From contig NC_014830.1 of assembly GCF_000184685.1 (NCBI RefSeq), forward strand, positions 2,542,001 through 2,606,000: a stretch of 64,000 nt of DNA, written 5' to 3'. Below the pieces are notes generated by a model, which had not been told where the DNA came from, searched no databases, and was given only the letters and a program-made list of their open reading frames with translations. The position numbers and the translations under genes are program-made. The DNA is from Intrasporangium calvum DSM 43043 (GTDB lineage: Bacteria > Actinomycetota > Actinomycetes > Actinomycetales > Dermatophilaceae). Each line of letters begins with the position of its first letter. Position 1 is the stretch's first letter. Shown here piece by piece: positions 35,263 to 44,311 of the stretch.

Positions 35263-37284
35263 GTGACGACGTCGGCCACACCACGAGTGGCCCGCACTGC
35301 GCCCGCCCAGCCGATCAGGGGATCCCACCCCCGACCGGGCGCGAGCCCGTCGTCACGCACGAACAGCCGGCGATCCGGCGAACGGATCGAGGGCCTCGAC
35401 GGCATCCGGGCGCTCGCGATCGTCGCCGTGCTCGTCTTCCACCTCAACGCCGCGTGGCTGCCGGGCGGCTACCTCGGCGTCGACGTCTTCTTCGTCGTCT
35501 CGGGTTTCCTCATCACCACCCTGCTCGTCCGCGAGCACGAACGGACCGGGCGCATCGCGTTCCGGGAGTTCTGGGTGCGGCGCGCCCGCCGGCTGCTGCC
35601 CGCCCTCTTCGTCACCGTCATGGTGAGCACCCTCATCGCGCGACTCGTGAGCGGCGAGCTGCTCGTGCACATCGGTCGCCAGATCGTCGGGGCGCTCACC
35701 TTCTCGACGAACTGGGTCGAGATCTCCGCCGGGTCGAGCTACTTCGAACAGACGGCCCCCCAGCTGTTCATGAACTTCTGGTCGCTCGCCGTCGAGGAGC
35801 AGTTCTACCTGCTCTGGCCGGGCCTGACCCTGCTGCTCGTCACCGTCGCGGCCGCGCGCACGAGGGTCGCCGTGGCGCTCGCTCTTGCGGTCGGCTCCGC
35901 GCTCCTCATGGCCGTCCTCGTGGAACGCGGCGCGGACGCGACGCGGGTGTACTACGGGACCGACACCCACCTGATGGGCCTGATGATCGGTGCGGCCCTC
36001 GCGTTCGCCTGGGCCAGCCCAGCGCTCGCCAAGCGGCTGCGTCCATCCGGGCTCGGGGCCACGGGGCGCTGGGCCGTCCCCGGCGCGCTGCTCATCCTGC
36101 TGACGGGCTTCCGGTTCCTCGACGAGACGGATGCAGCGACCTTCCGCGGCGGGATCCTCCTCGCGTCCGCCGCGTCCGGCGTCCTCGTCCTCGCAGTGCT
36201 CGACCGCCCCGCCGGTCGGGCACCGACTGTCTGGCAGCGTCTGACGGGCCACCCCCTGGCGGTCTGGATCGGCGTCCGTTCCTACTCCATCTACCTCTGG
36301 CACTGGCCGGTCATCCTCGTCGTCGGCCGCGACAACCCGTCCGCGCCCGGCACGACGAGCCACCTGCTCACGCGCGCCTGGTGCGTGCTCGTGACCATCG
36401 CGCTGGCGGACCTCACGCACCGGTTCGTGGAGACGCCGTTCCGGCGGTCCGGGTTCCGCGGGGTGCTGCGCTCGGTCGGCGCGTTCCTGCTGTCCTGGTC
36501 CAGACGCACGAGACAGGTCGTCGCCGGTGGCGTGCTGACAGCGACGGTGGCCCTGTCGATCGTCGTCCTCACCGCGCCCGACCAGTCAGAGACGGCCCGC
36601 ATGCTCGAGGCCAACGAGAAGGCCGCGGCAGCGTCGGCCGCCCGCACGGCAGACCCCGCCGGAGGCGGGACGCAGCCGACGACCGCGCCGCCCGCGAAGG
36701 CGACGCGCGCCGCTCCCCCGGTCTCGGCGCCGCGTCCCTCGGGTGCCACGGCCGAGTTCACCATGCCGACCGGCAAGGAGATCGACGGCTACGGCGACTC
36801 GATGATGGTCGGCAGTCTCCACGCCCTCGACTACTACTTCCCGGGAATCCGCCTCGATGCCCGGTCCAACCTGCGCTGGTCCGACGGGCTCGCCGCGGTC
36901 GAGTCACGAGGGGACCGGACCCGCCGAGCGGTCGTCCTCGCGTTCGGCACCAACGCGGGCGTCGACCGGGAGGCCGTCGTCGACGTGCTCGACGCCCTGG
37001 GCCCGGACCGGATGGTGGTCCTGGTCAACCTCATGGGACCCTTCGCCCGGATCGAGGCTGACAACGCCGCCCTGGCCGCGGCCGCGGAGTCACGGGCCAA
37101 CGTCATCGTGGCCGACTGGGCCGGCGCGGTGCGCAACCACCCCGAGCAGCTGCAGGCCGACCGGATCCACCCGAGCCTCGAGGGGTCGCACCTGTTCGCC
37201 AAGACCGTGCGCCAGGCCTTGGCGACACTGAGTGAACGCCACACGGGAAACGCGGTCGTGCTCAAGGACCTCCCGATGCCCTGA
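35263..37284 (+). CDS. OafA-like membrane acyltransferase with C-terminal SGNH hydrolase domain
   Basis: A 673-residue membrane O-acyltransferase. Residues about 45-400 form the acyltransferase-3 domain with ten or so transmembrane helices (GLDGIRALAIVAVLVFHLNA with active-site His, GYLGVDVFFVVSGFLITTLL, FWSLAVEEQFYLLWPG). A Pro/Ala/Thr-rich linker follows, then a periplasmic SGNH domain: the nucleophile Ser in DGYGDSMMVGSLHAL, GTNAG, and DRIHPSLEGSHLFA with the Asp-His pair. Such fusions O-acetylate cell-wall or surface polysaccharides; the target is inferred. GGAGGG lies 6-7 bases before the GTG at 35263. Confidence 0.9.
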   Translation: MTTSATPRVARTAPAQPIRGSHPRPGASPSSRTNSRRSGERIEGLDGIRALAIVAVLVFHLNAAWLPGGYLGVDVFFVVSGFLITTLLVREHERTGRIAFREFWVRRARRLLPALFVTVMVSTLIARLVSGELLVHIGRQIVGALTFSTNWVEISAGSSYFEQTAPQLFMNFWSLAVEEQFYLLWPGLTLLLVTVAAARTRVAVALALAVGSALLMAVLVERGADATRVYYGTDTHLMGLMIGAALAFAWASPALAKRLRPSGLGATGRWAVPGALLILLTGFRFLDETDAATFRGGILLASAASGVLVLAVLDRPAGRAPTVWQRLTGHPLAVWIGVRSYSIYLWHWPVILVVGRDNPSAPGTTSHLLTRAWCVLVTIALADLTHRFVETPFRRSGFRGVLRSVGAFLLSWSRRTRQVVAGGVLTATVALSIVVLTAPDQSETARMLEANEKAAAASAARTADPAGGGTQPTTAPPAKATRAAPPVSAPRPSGATAEFTMPTGKEIDGYGDSMMVGSLHALDYYFPGIRLDARSNLRWSDGLAAVESRGDRTRRAVVLAFGTNAGVDREAVVDVLDALGPDRMVVLVNLMGPFARIEADNAALAAAAESRANVIVADWAGAVRNHPEQLQADRIHPSLEGSHLFAKTVRQALATLSERHTGNAVVLKDLPMP

Positions 37285-37307
37285 GCGGCCGGTCCCGCGC
37301 CCGCGCC

Positions 37308-39233
37308 TCACTCGGCGAGCCAGGCCGCGTAGGCGTCGAACGTGTAGGGCCGGCCGAGGAAGTCCTCCACCAGATCCGCGGCATCCCGGCTGCCCCCGGG
37401 CGCGAGCACCTTGTCGCGGTAGGCACCGGCGACCTCCGGGTCGAAGAGGTCGGCCCGGTCGAAGGCGGAGAACAGGTCCTTGGCGATGACGAGGGACCAC
37501 ATGTACGTGTAGTAGGCGGAGCTGTAGCCATCCAGGTGCCCGAAGTGGCAGTGCATGTGCGTCCCCTCGATGTACGGGAACGACGAGTACGCCGCCATCA
37601 GCTCCTGCACGCGCGCCGTGAGGTCCGCCACCTCGTTGACGTGCAGGTCGTAGGACAGCGCCGCATAGAACATCTGGGTCCGGGCGTCGTAGCCCTTCCC
37701 GAAGTCGTCGGCCCGACGCATCGCCGCGACGAGGTCGGCTGGGATCGTCTCTCCCTCGGCGTTGCGCGCGAACGTGGCGAGCACGTCGGCGTCCCAAGCC
37801 CACTCCTCGAGCATCTGGCTCGGCGCCTCGACGAAGTCCCACTCCGTCGCCACGCCGGAGAACCGCACCCATTCCTGGTCGCCGGCGACCACGTGGTGGA
37901 CGAGGTGTCCGAACTCGTGGAAGAGCGTGACGACCTCGTCGTGCTCCATGAGTCCCCGGTTGAAGTTGCAGACGAGGACACCCTCGGCCAGCTGGGCCCC
38001 GCGCACGCCGCGCACGAGGTCGAACTGGGCGGCGTGCTTGTACTTGCCGTCGCGGGGGTGGAGGTCGAGGTGGATCCGGCCGATCCGCCTGCCCCTGAAG
38101 GCGACGTCGTACGTCGCCACCTCGGTGTGCCACGTCGGCGCGTCGGAGACCGGGAGCCACTCGAGGCCGAAGAGGCGTCCGGTGACGTCGAGCAACCCCT
38201 GGCGGACGCCCTCGAAGGGGAAGTAGGTGCGCACCTGCTGGGCGTCGACAGCGAGCTGCTCCTTGCGGACGAGCTCGGCGTAGTAGGTGACGTCAGCCCC
38301 GTCGATGTCGGTGGCGCCCGGGCGGTCCTGCCGCAGCCGCTCCAGGAGGACGGCCTTGTCGCGGGCCGCGCTGTCGGCGGCGAGATCGGTGATCCGGTCG
38401 ATGAAGTCGGCGATCGCCGGTCCGCTCCCGATCATCTTGACCTCGGCGTCGTAGTCGGCCCAGGACGCGTAGCCGAGCAGGGCAGCCGTCTCGCGCCGCA
38501 CCGCGAAGATGTCCTGGAGCACCCGGTCGTTGGCCGGCCAGCCGATGGTGAGGAACTGCGTCACGAGCTGCCGGCGCGCCGTGGGGTCCTTGGCGAAGGT
38601 GCGGAACGGCACGACGTCGGGGTAGTCGGTCGTGACGGTGACCAGCCCGTCCGCATCGACCGGATGCGCCTCGACCCAGTCCTGCGGCATGCCGTCGAGC
38701 TGCTCCGGATGGACCCGGATCGAGCGGACGTCCTCCCGGATGTTCTTGCTGAAGTCCTGGCTGAGCAGCAGGCCCCGCTCGCTCAGCTCGCGCAGGCGGG
38801 CTCGGGTCGGGTCGTCCTGGTCGACGCCGGAGCGGCGGAAGTCGCGCAGGGTCCGCGCGAGCAGCCGGCTGGCTTCGGCGTCGAGGCCCGCGGGGTCGAG
38901 GTCGGCGAGCGCGCCGTAGAGCTGCTGGTCGAGGCCGAGATCGGTGTCGAGCTTCTGGACGGCCTGCGCCACCAGCTCGGCCCGGTCCCGGACGGCCGAG
39001 TCCGGGTGGATCTCGGCGAAGAGGGAGCCCACCGCGGCTGCGTTGGACAGGGCGACCTGCGCGTCGTTCCACAACCGCAGGGCCTCGAGCGCCGACTCCG
39101 GGCGGGACTCCTTGAGCTCGTCGACGAGGGAGCGGCACCGGCTCAGCTCGTCGTCGCCTCGCCGGCCGACCCAGTCGAGCCAGCTGTCGTCGGTGGGCAG
39201 GGCGAGGGGCGTTGGCTCGGTGGGGTGCACCAC
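37308..39233 (-). CDS. M3-family zinc metallopeptidase (thimet oligopeptidase-like)
   Basis: A 641-residue M3 peptidase that degrades short peptides in the cytoplasm. The zinc motif HEFGHLVHHVV is near residue 430, with the third Glu ligand in SQMLEEWAWDADVL. Other conserved parts: IHLDLHPRDGKYKHAAQFDL, EVATYDVAFRGRRIGRIHLD, and HCHFGHLDGYSSAYYTYMWS near the C-terminus. It starts with adjacent GTG codons at 39233. A dispersed-repeat copy lies just upstream. Convergent with the acyltransferase gene. Confidence 0.92.
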   Translation of the reverse strand: MVHPTEPTPLALPTDDSWLDWVGRRGDDELSRCRSLVDELKESRPESALEALRLWNDAQVALSNAAAVGSLFAEIHPDSAVRDRAELVAQAVQKLDTDLGLDQQLYGALADLDPAGLDAEASRLLARTLRDFRRSGVDQDDPTRARLRELSERGLLLSQDFSKNIREDVRSIRVHPEQLDGMPQDWVEAHPVDADGLVTVTTDYPDVVPFRTFAKDPTARRQLVTQFLTIGWPANDRVLQDIFAVRRETAALLGYASWADYDAEVKMIGSGPAIADFIDRITDLAADSAARDKAVLLERLRQDRPGATDIDGADVTYYAELVRKEQLAVDAQQVRTYFPFEGVRQGLLDVTGRLFGLEWLPVSDAPTWHTEVATYDVAFRGRRIGRIHLDLHPRDGKYKHAAQFDLVRGVRGAQLAEGVLVCNFNRGLMEHDEVVTLFHEFGHLVHHVVAGDQEWVRFSGVATEWDFVEAPSQMLEEWAWDADVLATFARNAEGETIPADLVAAMRRADDFGKGYDARTQMFYAALSYDLHVNEVADLTARVQELMAAYSSFPYIEGTHMHCHFGHLDGYSSAYYTYMWSLVIAKDLFSAFDRADLFDPEVAGAYRDKVLAPGGSRDAADLVEDFLGRPYTFDAYAAWLAE

Positions 39234-39239
39234 GGCACT

Positions 39240-39255
39240 GTATGCCGCTGGGCTC
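39240..39255 (-). repeat. Dispersed 18-bp repeat, copy 11
   Basis: GTATGCCGCTGGGCTC, reverse complement of the consensus, seven bases upstream of the M3 peptidase start. Confidence 0.8.
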
Positions 39256-39287
39256 GGTCCGCGTGGGGGGTGTCCTCGCGCTGTGGG

Positions 39288-40565
39288 TCAGTCCCACAGG
39301 CGAAGCGACCTGGTGAAGATCTGCGCCAGGTCCTCCGGCGTGACGGTCCGGGGGCTGGTGGCCAGCAGGCGCTGCTGCTTCATCGCCCCCTCGACGAGGG
39401 AGTCGACGTCGCTCTCGTCGTAGCCGACGGCATGGAGCCCGTTGGGCAGCCCGAGGTCGCGCATGAGGTCCACCAGGACACCCGGGAGGACGTCCCGGGG
39501 ATCACCGTCCCAGCGTGGCCCACCGCGCGGATCGAGCAGGCGGGCCCCGGCCAGGTGCCGTTCCGGGTCGGCGTCGAAGGTCCAGCGGAAGGCCTCGGGT
39601 GCGGTCAGCGAGACGGCCATGCCGTGCGGGACCATCGCCTCCTCGGCCGGGTAGTCCCGCGGCCGGAAGTCCCGCACCTGACCCGCCACGGGGTAGGCGT
39701 TCGCGTGCGGCACGTGGACGCCGGCGTTGCCGAAGCCGAGGCCGGCGAACGTCGCTGCCAGCGCCATCTCCCCCCGTGCCGTCTCGTCCTCGCCGTGGTG
39801 GACGGCAGGCCGGAACGCACGAGCGAGCAGGGTCATGGCTCGCTCGGCCCACATGTCGGCCACCGGGTTGGCGCCGCAGTACGGGACGCGCTGCTCGGGG
39901 GTCTTCCTCGCGTAGCTGGTGTAGGGCCGTGCCGTCCAGCTCTCGAGGGCGTGGCAGAGGATGTCCATCCCGGCGCTGGCGGTGACTCCAGGGGGCTGCG
40001 AGGCCGTGAGCCGAGGGTCCACCACGGCGAGGGTGGGCCGGAGTCGCTCGTGGCTGATGCCCGTCTTGACCTTGAGGGCGAGGACGTCGAGGACGCAGAT
40101 GGTCGTGCTCTCGGCGCCGGTCCCCGTCGTCGTCGGGACCGCGATGAGCGGCAGGAGTGGATGCCGGGGCGCCGCCCCGGCCCCGATGGGCGCGTTCACG
40201 TAGTCCATCAGCTCACCGGGATTGGTCAGCATGAGGTTGACCGCCTTGGCGGTGTCGATCGACGAGCCACCGCCGATGGCGAGGACCGCGTCGAAGGGCC
40301 CGTCGGCTCCGGCCCTGGCGACGGCTTCCGCGAGGCTCGCGTCGGTCGGCTCGACGTGCGCGGAGTCGTGGACCACCGCCGTGACGCCGTGCGCGCGGAG
40401 CTGCTCGGCGACCCGCTGGGGGGCGCCCGTGGCCAGCACCCCGGGGTCGGTCACGATGAGCACCCGCCGCGCGCCGAGCTGGTCGAGGTCGTACCAGATC
40501 TCGTCCGCCGCGCCGGCCCCGAAGCGGAGGCGCGGCGCGGCGTAGGTGAAGACGGACTCGTTCAT
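39288..40565 (-). CDS. Iron-containing alcohol dehydrogenase, hydroxyacid-oxoacid transhydrogenase-like
   Basis: Group III (iron-dependent) alcohol dehydrogenase of 425 residues. NAD-binding segment FDAVLAIGGGSSIDTAKAVN and PLIAVPTTTGTGAESTT; metal ligands lie in GMDILCHALESWTARPYTSY and GVHVPHANAYPVAG. The segment VPYCGANPVADMWAERAM and the unusual length recall hydroxyacid-oxoacid transhydrogenases (ADHFE1 type), which oxidise 4-hydroxybutyrate with 2-oxoglutarate. That assignment is inference; a plain alcohol dehydrogenase is possible. It sits between mutM and the M3 peptidase gene, all on the minus strand. Confidence 0.85.
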   Translation of the reverse strand: MNESVFTYAAPRLRFGAGAADEIWYDLDQLGARRVLIVTDPGVLATGAPQRVAEQLRAHGVTAVVHDSAHVEPTDASLAEAVARAGADGPFDAVLAIGGGSSIDTAKAVNLMLTNPGELMDYVNAPIGAGAAPRHPLLPLIAVPTTTGTGAESTTICVLDVLALKVKTGISHERLRPTLAVVDPRLTASQPPGVTASAGMDILCHALESWTARPYTSYARKTPEQRVPYCGANPVADMWAERAMTLLARAFRPAVHHGEDETARGEMALAATFAGLGFGNAGVHVPHANAYPVAGQVRDFRPRDYPAEEAMVPHGMAVSLTAPEAFRWTFDADPERHLAGARLLDPRGGPRWDGDPRDVLPGVLVDLMRDLGLPNGLHAVGYDESDVDSLVEGAMKQQRLLATSPRTVTPEDLAQIFTRSLRLWD

Positions 40566-40635
40566 GGGGACACCCTTCCAGCCCGCGGCCCAGCGTGGGG
40601 GAACGTCGACGAACGAGGCGGTTCGCCGGGCTGGC

Positions 40636-41514
40636 TCAGGGCAGCCGAGGCGCCATGGCGGTGCGGCTCGTCCTCGGCCGCGGCTGGCAGGCTGGGCAGG
40701 AGAACGAGGACCGGTTCATGAACTGCTCTCGGCGCATCCGGGCTCCGCAGCGGTCGCAGGGGGTGCCGTCGCGGCCATAGGCGTGCAGCGACCGGTCGAA
40801 GTAGCCGCTCGCGCCGTTGACGTTGACGTAGAGGGCGTCGAAGCTCGTGCCGCCCTGGGTGAGCGCCTCGGCCATCACCTCGCGGGCGTGGTCGAGGACT
40901 CGGCTCAGCACCGGCTTGGTGAGACTGGCGCAGACTCGCTCGCCGTGGACCCGGGCCCGCCACAGGGCCTCGTCGGCGTAGATGTTGCCGATGCCGGACA
41001 CCAGCGACTGGTCGAGCAGGGCTCGCTTGACCGCGCTCTCCCTCGCCTTCATGCGACGTACGACGGAGACCTGGTCGAAGACCGGCTCGAACGGGTCCGG
41101 TGCGATGTGGCGCACCGCATCGGGGATGCCATCGGTGCCCAGGGGTGACAGGGCCAGTCCGCCGAACGTCCGCTGGTCGACGAACCGGAGCTGGGGGCCG
41201 TCGTCGGCGAAGTCGAAGGCGGCATGGCAGTGCTTCTCGCGCGGCGCGTCGGCCGGTTTGACGAGCATCTGACCGCTCATGCCGAGGTGGATGATCAGGG
41301 CCTCGTCGCCGTCCAGCACGAGCCAGAGGTACTTCCCACGTCGGGAGGCGGCCGTGACGGTCGTTCCGCTGACGCGGTCTGCGAGGTCCTCCGGGCCGGC
41401 GACGTGGCGGCGAGCGACCCGGAGTCCGGTGATGGCGGCCCGGGTGATGTGTCGGCCGACGACGTGGTCCAGCAGGCCCCGGCGAACGACCTCCACTTCA
41501 GGAAGCTCGGGCAT
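40636..41514 (-). CDS. mutM: Formamidopyrimidine-DNA glycosylase
   Basis: MutM (Fpg) excises 8-oxoguanine and cleaves the abasic strand. The 292-residue product starts with the invariant PELPEVE (catalytic Pro2, Glu3 after Met removal), has the helix-two-turn-helix [20 protein letters not shown], and a C-terminal zinc finger [13 protein letters not shown] to CPAC. The ATG at 41514 is exact; the longer frame is not conserved. It forms a mutM-rnc-rpmF-yceD run conserved in actinobacteria. Confidence 0.96.
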   Translation of the reverse strand: MPELPEVEVVRRGLLDHVVGRHITRAAITGLRVARRHVAGPEDLADRVSGTTVTAASRRGKYLWLVLDGDEALIIHLGMSGQMLVKPADAPREKHCHAAFDFADDGPQLRFVDQRTFGGLALSPLGTDGIPDAVRHIAPDPFEPVFDQVSVVRRMKARESAVKRALLDQSLVSGIGNIYADEALWRARVHGERVCASLTKPVLSRVLDHAREVMAEALTQGGTSFDALYVNVNGASGYFDRSLHAYGRDGTPCDRCGARMRREQFMNRSSFSCPACQPRPRTSRTAMAPRLP

Positions 41515-41560
41515 CAGGAGGCTCCGGTATCGGGAGGTGCGGGGCTGTCGCCGTCGTGAC

Positions 41561-42358
41561 TCACGCCGGCCGAAAGCCGTCCGCGGCGAGGGTCTCGGCG
41601 GTCTCGGCTGCGTCGGCCCGGCGCGACTCGAGCGACTGCCAGGCCTCTTGGGCGGCCTTCTGCTCGGCCTCCTTCTTGCTGCGGCCATGACCCTCGCCGA
41701 GCACCTCCTCACCGAGGACGACCCGAGCGTGGAACTCCTTCTCGTGGTCGGGACCCTGCTCGGCGACGCGGTACTCCGGGGCGCCCTGGCCCACGGCCGC
41801 GGCCACCTGCTGGAGGCTCGTCTTCCAGTCCAGGCCCGCCCCAAGGGTCGCCGCCTCCTCGAGGATGGCGTCGAAGTGGTGGTGGATGAACTGGGCCGCG
41901 AGATCGATGTCGGTGGAGAGGTACACGGTGCCGATCAGCGCCTCCATGCTGTCGGCCAGGATCGATGCCTTGTCGCGCCCTCCGGTGGCCTCCTCGCCCT
42001 TTCCGAGCATGACGTACTGGCCGAGGTCGAACGTGCGGGCGACGTCAGCGAGCGCACGCATGTTCACCACCGCGGCGCGCAGCTTGGCGAGCTGGCCCTC
42101 CGGCAGGTCAGGGTGGCTGCGGTAGAGGGTGTCGGTCACGACGAGGCCGAGCACGGAGTCCCCGAGGAACTCGAGCCGCTCGTTGTTGGGGACACCGCCG
42201 TTCTCGTAGGCGAAGGAGCGGTGCGTCAGGGAACGCAGCAGCAGCGGCTCGTCGATCTCCTGTCCGACCACCTCTTCGAGGTGGGCGAGCAGGGCATCGA
42301 CGGGCCGCTGCGGGACCGCCACAACACCCGCGTCGCCGTCGCTCACGGGGCTGCCCAC
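41561..42358 (-). CDS. rnc: Ribonuclease III
   Basis: RNase III cleaves double-stranded RNA, including rRNA precursors. In 265 residues: the signature [20 protein letters not shown] (catalytic Glu/Asp) near 58-77, [15 protein letters not shown] carrying the second acidic pair, and a C-terminal double-stranded RNA-binding domain ([34 protein letters not shown]). Start is ambiguous between GTG codons at 42358 and 42346; neither has a strong ribosome-binding site. Seven bases separate it from rpmF. Confidence 0.95.
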   Translation of the reverse strand: MGSPVSDGDAGVVAVPQRPVDALLAHLEEVVGQEIDEPLLLRSLTHRSFAYENGGVPNNERLEFLGDSVLGLVVTDTLYRSHPDLPEGQLAKLRAAVVNMRALADVARTFDLGQYVMLGKGEEATGGRDKASILADSMEALIGTVYLSTDIDLAAQFIHHHFDAILEEAATLGAGLDWKTSLQQVAAAVGQGAPEYRVAEQGPDHEKEFHARVVLGEEVLGEGHGRSKKEAEQKAAQEAWQSLESRRADAAETAETLAADGFRPA

Positions 42359-42365
42359 GGCCGGG

Positions 42366-42560
42366 TCAGGCCTGGTGCTCGGTGCGCTCGGCGGCAGCGT
42401 AGTAGCGGCCCTTGTAGGTCCCGCACGAGGGGCACGCGATGTGGGGCTGGGCAGCAGCGCCGCACTGGGGGCAGGTGGTCAGCGTGGTGGGCGTCGCCTT
42501 CCAGTTCGCACGACGCGAACGCGTGTTGGACCGCGACATCTTCCGCTTCGGGACAGCCAC
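42366..42560 (-). CDS. rpmF: 50S ribosomal protein L32
   Basis: L32, 64 residues, with the family start [20 protein letters not shown] and a zinc-binding pair CPQCG and CPSCG. The GTG at 42560 is chosen because it gives this exact N-terminus and GAGGAA lies 6-7 bases upstream. It directly follows yceD (one base apart), a fixed pair in bacteria that links ribosomal protein and fatty-acid/rRNA functions. The Cys4 form implies the zinc-dependent L32 type. Confidence 0.97.
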   Translation of the reverse strand: MAVPKRKMSRSNTRSRRANWKATPTTLTTCPQCGAAAQPHIACPSCGTYKGRYYAAAERTEHQA

Positions 42561-42561
42561 G

Positions 42562-43137
42562 TCAGTTCCTCTTCTCTTGCGGGTCGTCCGACAGCAGTCC
42601 GCTGAGGCTCGACCATCGTGGATCAATCACTTCATGGCCGTGGTCCGGGTCGTCGGCGAGGCGAGCCCCGCACTCGGAGCAGAGCCCCGGACAGTCCTCC
42701 CGGCACACGGGTTGGAACGGCAGCGCAGGCACGACTGCGTCCCGGAGCACGGGCTCGAGGTCGACCAGGTCGTCCACCAGCTCGTACACGTCATCGTCGT
42801 CCGAGTCGCCCGCCACCTCGTGGTGGTGCGCCGCCCGGTCGGTGTAGGCGAACAGCTCCTGGAACGGCACGTCGACCTCGAGGTCGACCGGATCCAGACA
42901 CCGCACGCAGGCTCCCGTCGCCGTGCCGGAGACCGAACCCGTGACCAGCACGCCCTCGACCACCGACTCGAGCCGCACGTCGATCTCCACCGGCGCGCCG
43001 GCCTTGATCGAGATGACCTCGGTGCCGAGATCCTCCGGGAGCACCACTGTCCGCTGCAGCTCGTGCATCGTCCCGGGTCGCCGGTGCAGCTCCCGGGTGT
43101 CGAGCACCAGGGGCGAACGGGGATCGGGACGGTCCAT
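42562..43137 (-). CDS. yceD: YceD/DUF177 protein
   Basis: A 191-residue protein of the DUF177 (YceD) family, linked to 23S rRNA accumulation in plants and bacteria. A Cys-rich pattern is visible: [20 protein letters not shown] around residue 75, and [13 protein letters not shown] around 150, which may bind a metal. Acidic stretch [12 protein letters not shown] lies between. It is upstream of and nearly abuts rpmF on the minus strand, the universal yceD-rpmF pair. Confidence 0.94.
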   Translation of the reverse strand: MDRPDPRSPLVLDTRELHRRPGTMHELQRTVVLPEDLGTEVISIKAGAPVEIDVRLESVVEGVLVTGSVSGTATGACVRCLDPVDLEVDVPFQELFAYTDRAAHHHEVAGDSDDDDVYELVDDLVDLEPVLRDAVVPALPFQPVCREDCPGLCSECGARLADDPDHGHEVIDPRWSSLSGLLSDDPQEKRN

Positions 43138-43230
43138 GACTCCTGCAGCGGGGTAGATGTGGGTTCGGTCCGCGCCAAGGCAGACGTGGACCGACGTCCA
43201 AGGCTACCGGAGCGGGCGGCGCGCCCCAAA

Positions 43231-43719
43231 TCAGCGCATCCGGTCCAGGAGCGCCTCGAGCACGGCGTCGGGAACGAGCCCGGAGACGTCGCCGCCGAAG
43301 CGGACGACCTCCTTGATCAGCGAGCTCGAGACGTGCTGGAGATCTGGTGCTGCCGAGAGGAAGAGCGTTTCCACCCCGGTGAGGTGACGGTTCATGTGGG
43401 CCATGGGCAGCTCGTAGGCGAAGTCGGTCCCGCCTCGCAGGCCCTTGACCATGGACGTCGCCCCGACCTCGAGGCAGACGTCGACGACGAGCCGGTCGGC
43501 CCAAGCCGCGATCCGGACGTTGTCGAGGTGGTCGAGCGACGAGTGCAGCAGGTTGAGCCGCTCGTCCACCGTGAAGGTCCCCTGCTTCGCCTCGTTGTGC
43601 AGCACGGCGACGACCACCTCGTCGAAGAGGGCCGCGGCCCGTTCGATGACGTCCAGGTGGCCATTGGTCACGGGATCGTAGGAACCGGGGCAGACGCAGC
43701 GGCGCGGTTCGGTCGTCAC
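43231..43719 (-). CDS. coaD: Phosphopantetheine adenylyltransferase
   Basis: CoaD transfers AMP to 4'-phosphopantetheine, the penultimate step of coenzyme A synthesis. The 162-residue product has the nucleotidyltransferase signature PGSYDPVTNGHLDVIERAA (T/HxGH type), VKGLRGGTDFAYELPMAHMN, and the ISSS-type loop VSSSLIKEVVRFGGDVS. GTG start at 43719. It lies nine bases downstream of rsmD on the same strand, the widespread rsmD-coaD pair. Confidence 0.96.
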   Translation of the reverse strand: MTTEPRRCVCPGSYDPVTNGHLDVIERAAALFDEVVVAVLHNEAKQGTFTVDERLNLLHSSLDHLDNVRIAAWADRLVVDVCLEVGATSMVKGLRGGTDFAYELPMAHMNRHLTGVETLFLSAAPDLQHVSSSLIKEVVRFGGDVSGLVPDAVLEALLDRMR

Positions 43720-43728
43720 GGGGTCAAC

Positions 43729-44310
43729 CTACGCGACCCCGCCGCTCAGGGGAGGCTCGGCGAACCAGATCGTCGTCTCGCCGTAACGCTTCTCACCGGA
43801 CAGCTCGAGACCCGGCGGCCAGGTCGGCTGTGGCGAGCGGGTGGATCGTTCGACGACGACGAACGCCTCCGGACCGAGCCAACCGCACTCGACGAGGTCG
43901 GTGAGCACCTCGGTGAGCGCGGTCTGCCCTACGTCGTAGGGCGGGTCGAGGAAGACGAGGTCCATTCGGATCCCGGCGGGTGGGCCGGCGCGAAGGACCC
44001 GCTGGACGGTGTCGTTGACGACCCGCACGGCCGGCCTGCCGACGACCTCGATGTTGGCGGCGATCACCCCGGCGGCCTTCTTGTCCGACTCGACGAGCAG
44101 GACCAGCGCCGCCCCCCGGCTCGCCGCCTCGAGCCCCAACGCGCCGGAGCCGGCGTAGAGGTCGAGCACGTGGGTGCCGTCGAGCAGGCCGTGGTGCTCG
44201 AGGCGGCTGAAGAGCGCCTCGCGCACGCGGTCGGAGGTCGGACGGGTGCTGGAGCCCGGCGGCGTGCGAAGCGTGCGGCCGCCCGCCGAACCGCTGATGA
44301 TCCTGGTCAT
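43729..44310 (-). CDS. rsmD: 16S rRNA (guanine-966-N2)-methyltransferase RsmD
   Basis: RsmD methylates G966 of 16S rRNA. In 193 residues: IISGSAGGRTLRTPPGSSTR and PTSDRVREALFSRLEHHGLL, the SAM-binding VLDLYAGSGALGLEAASRGA, and the catalytic LVFLDPPYDVGQTALTEVL (NPPY-type). The ATG at 44310 (MTRIISGSAGG) is the family start; the longer frame overlaps recG. It follows recG by one base. Confidence 0.95.
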   Translation of the reverse strand: MTRIISGSAGGRTLRTPPGSSTRPTSDRVREALFSRLEHHGLLDGTHVLDLYAGSGALGLEAASRGAALVLLVESDKKAAGVIAANIEVVGRPAVRVVNDTVQRVLRAGPPAGIRMDLVFLDPPYDVGQTALTEVLTDLVECGWLGPEAFVVVERSTRSPQPTWPPGLELSGEKRYGETTIWFAEPPLSGGVA

Positions 44311-44311
44311 C

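Noticed and set aside
37536-40721. 1061-codon plus-strand open frame
   Set aside because: It spans two recognisable minus-strand enzymes (M3 peptidase, iron alcohol dehydrogenase) and has no family features.
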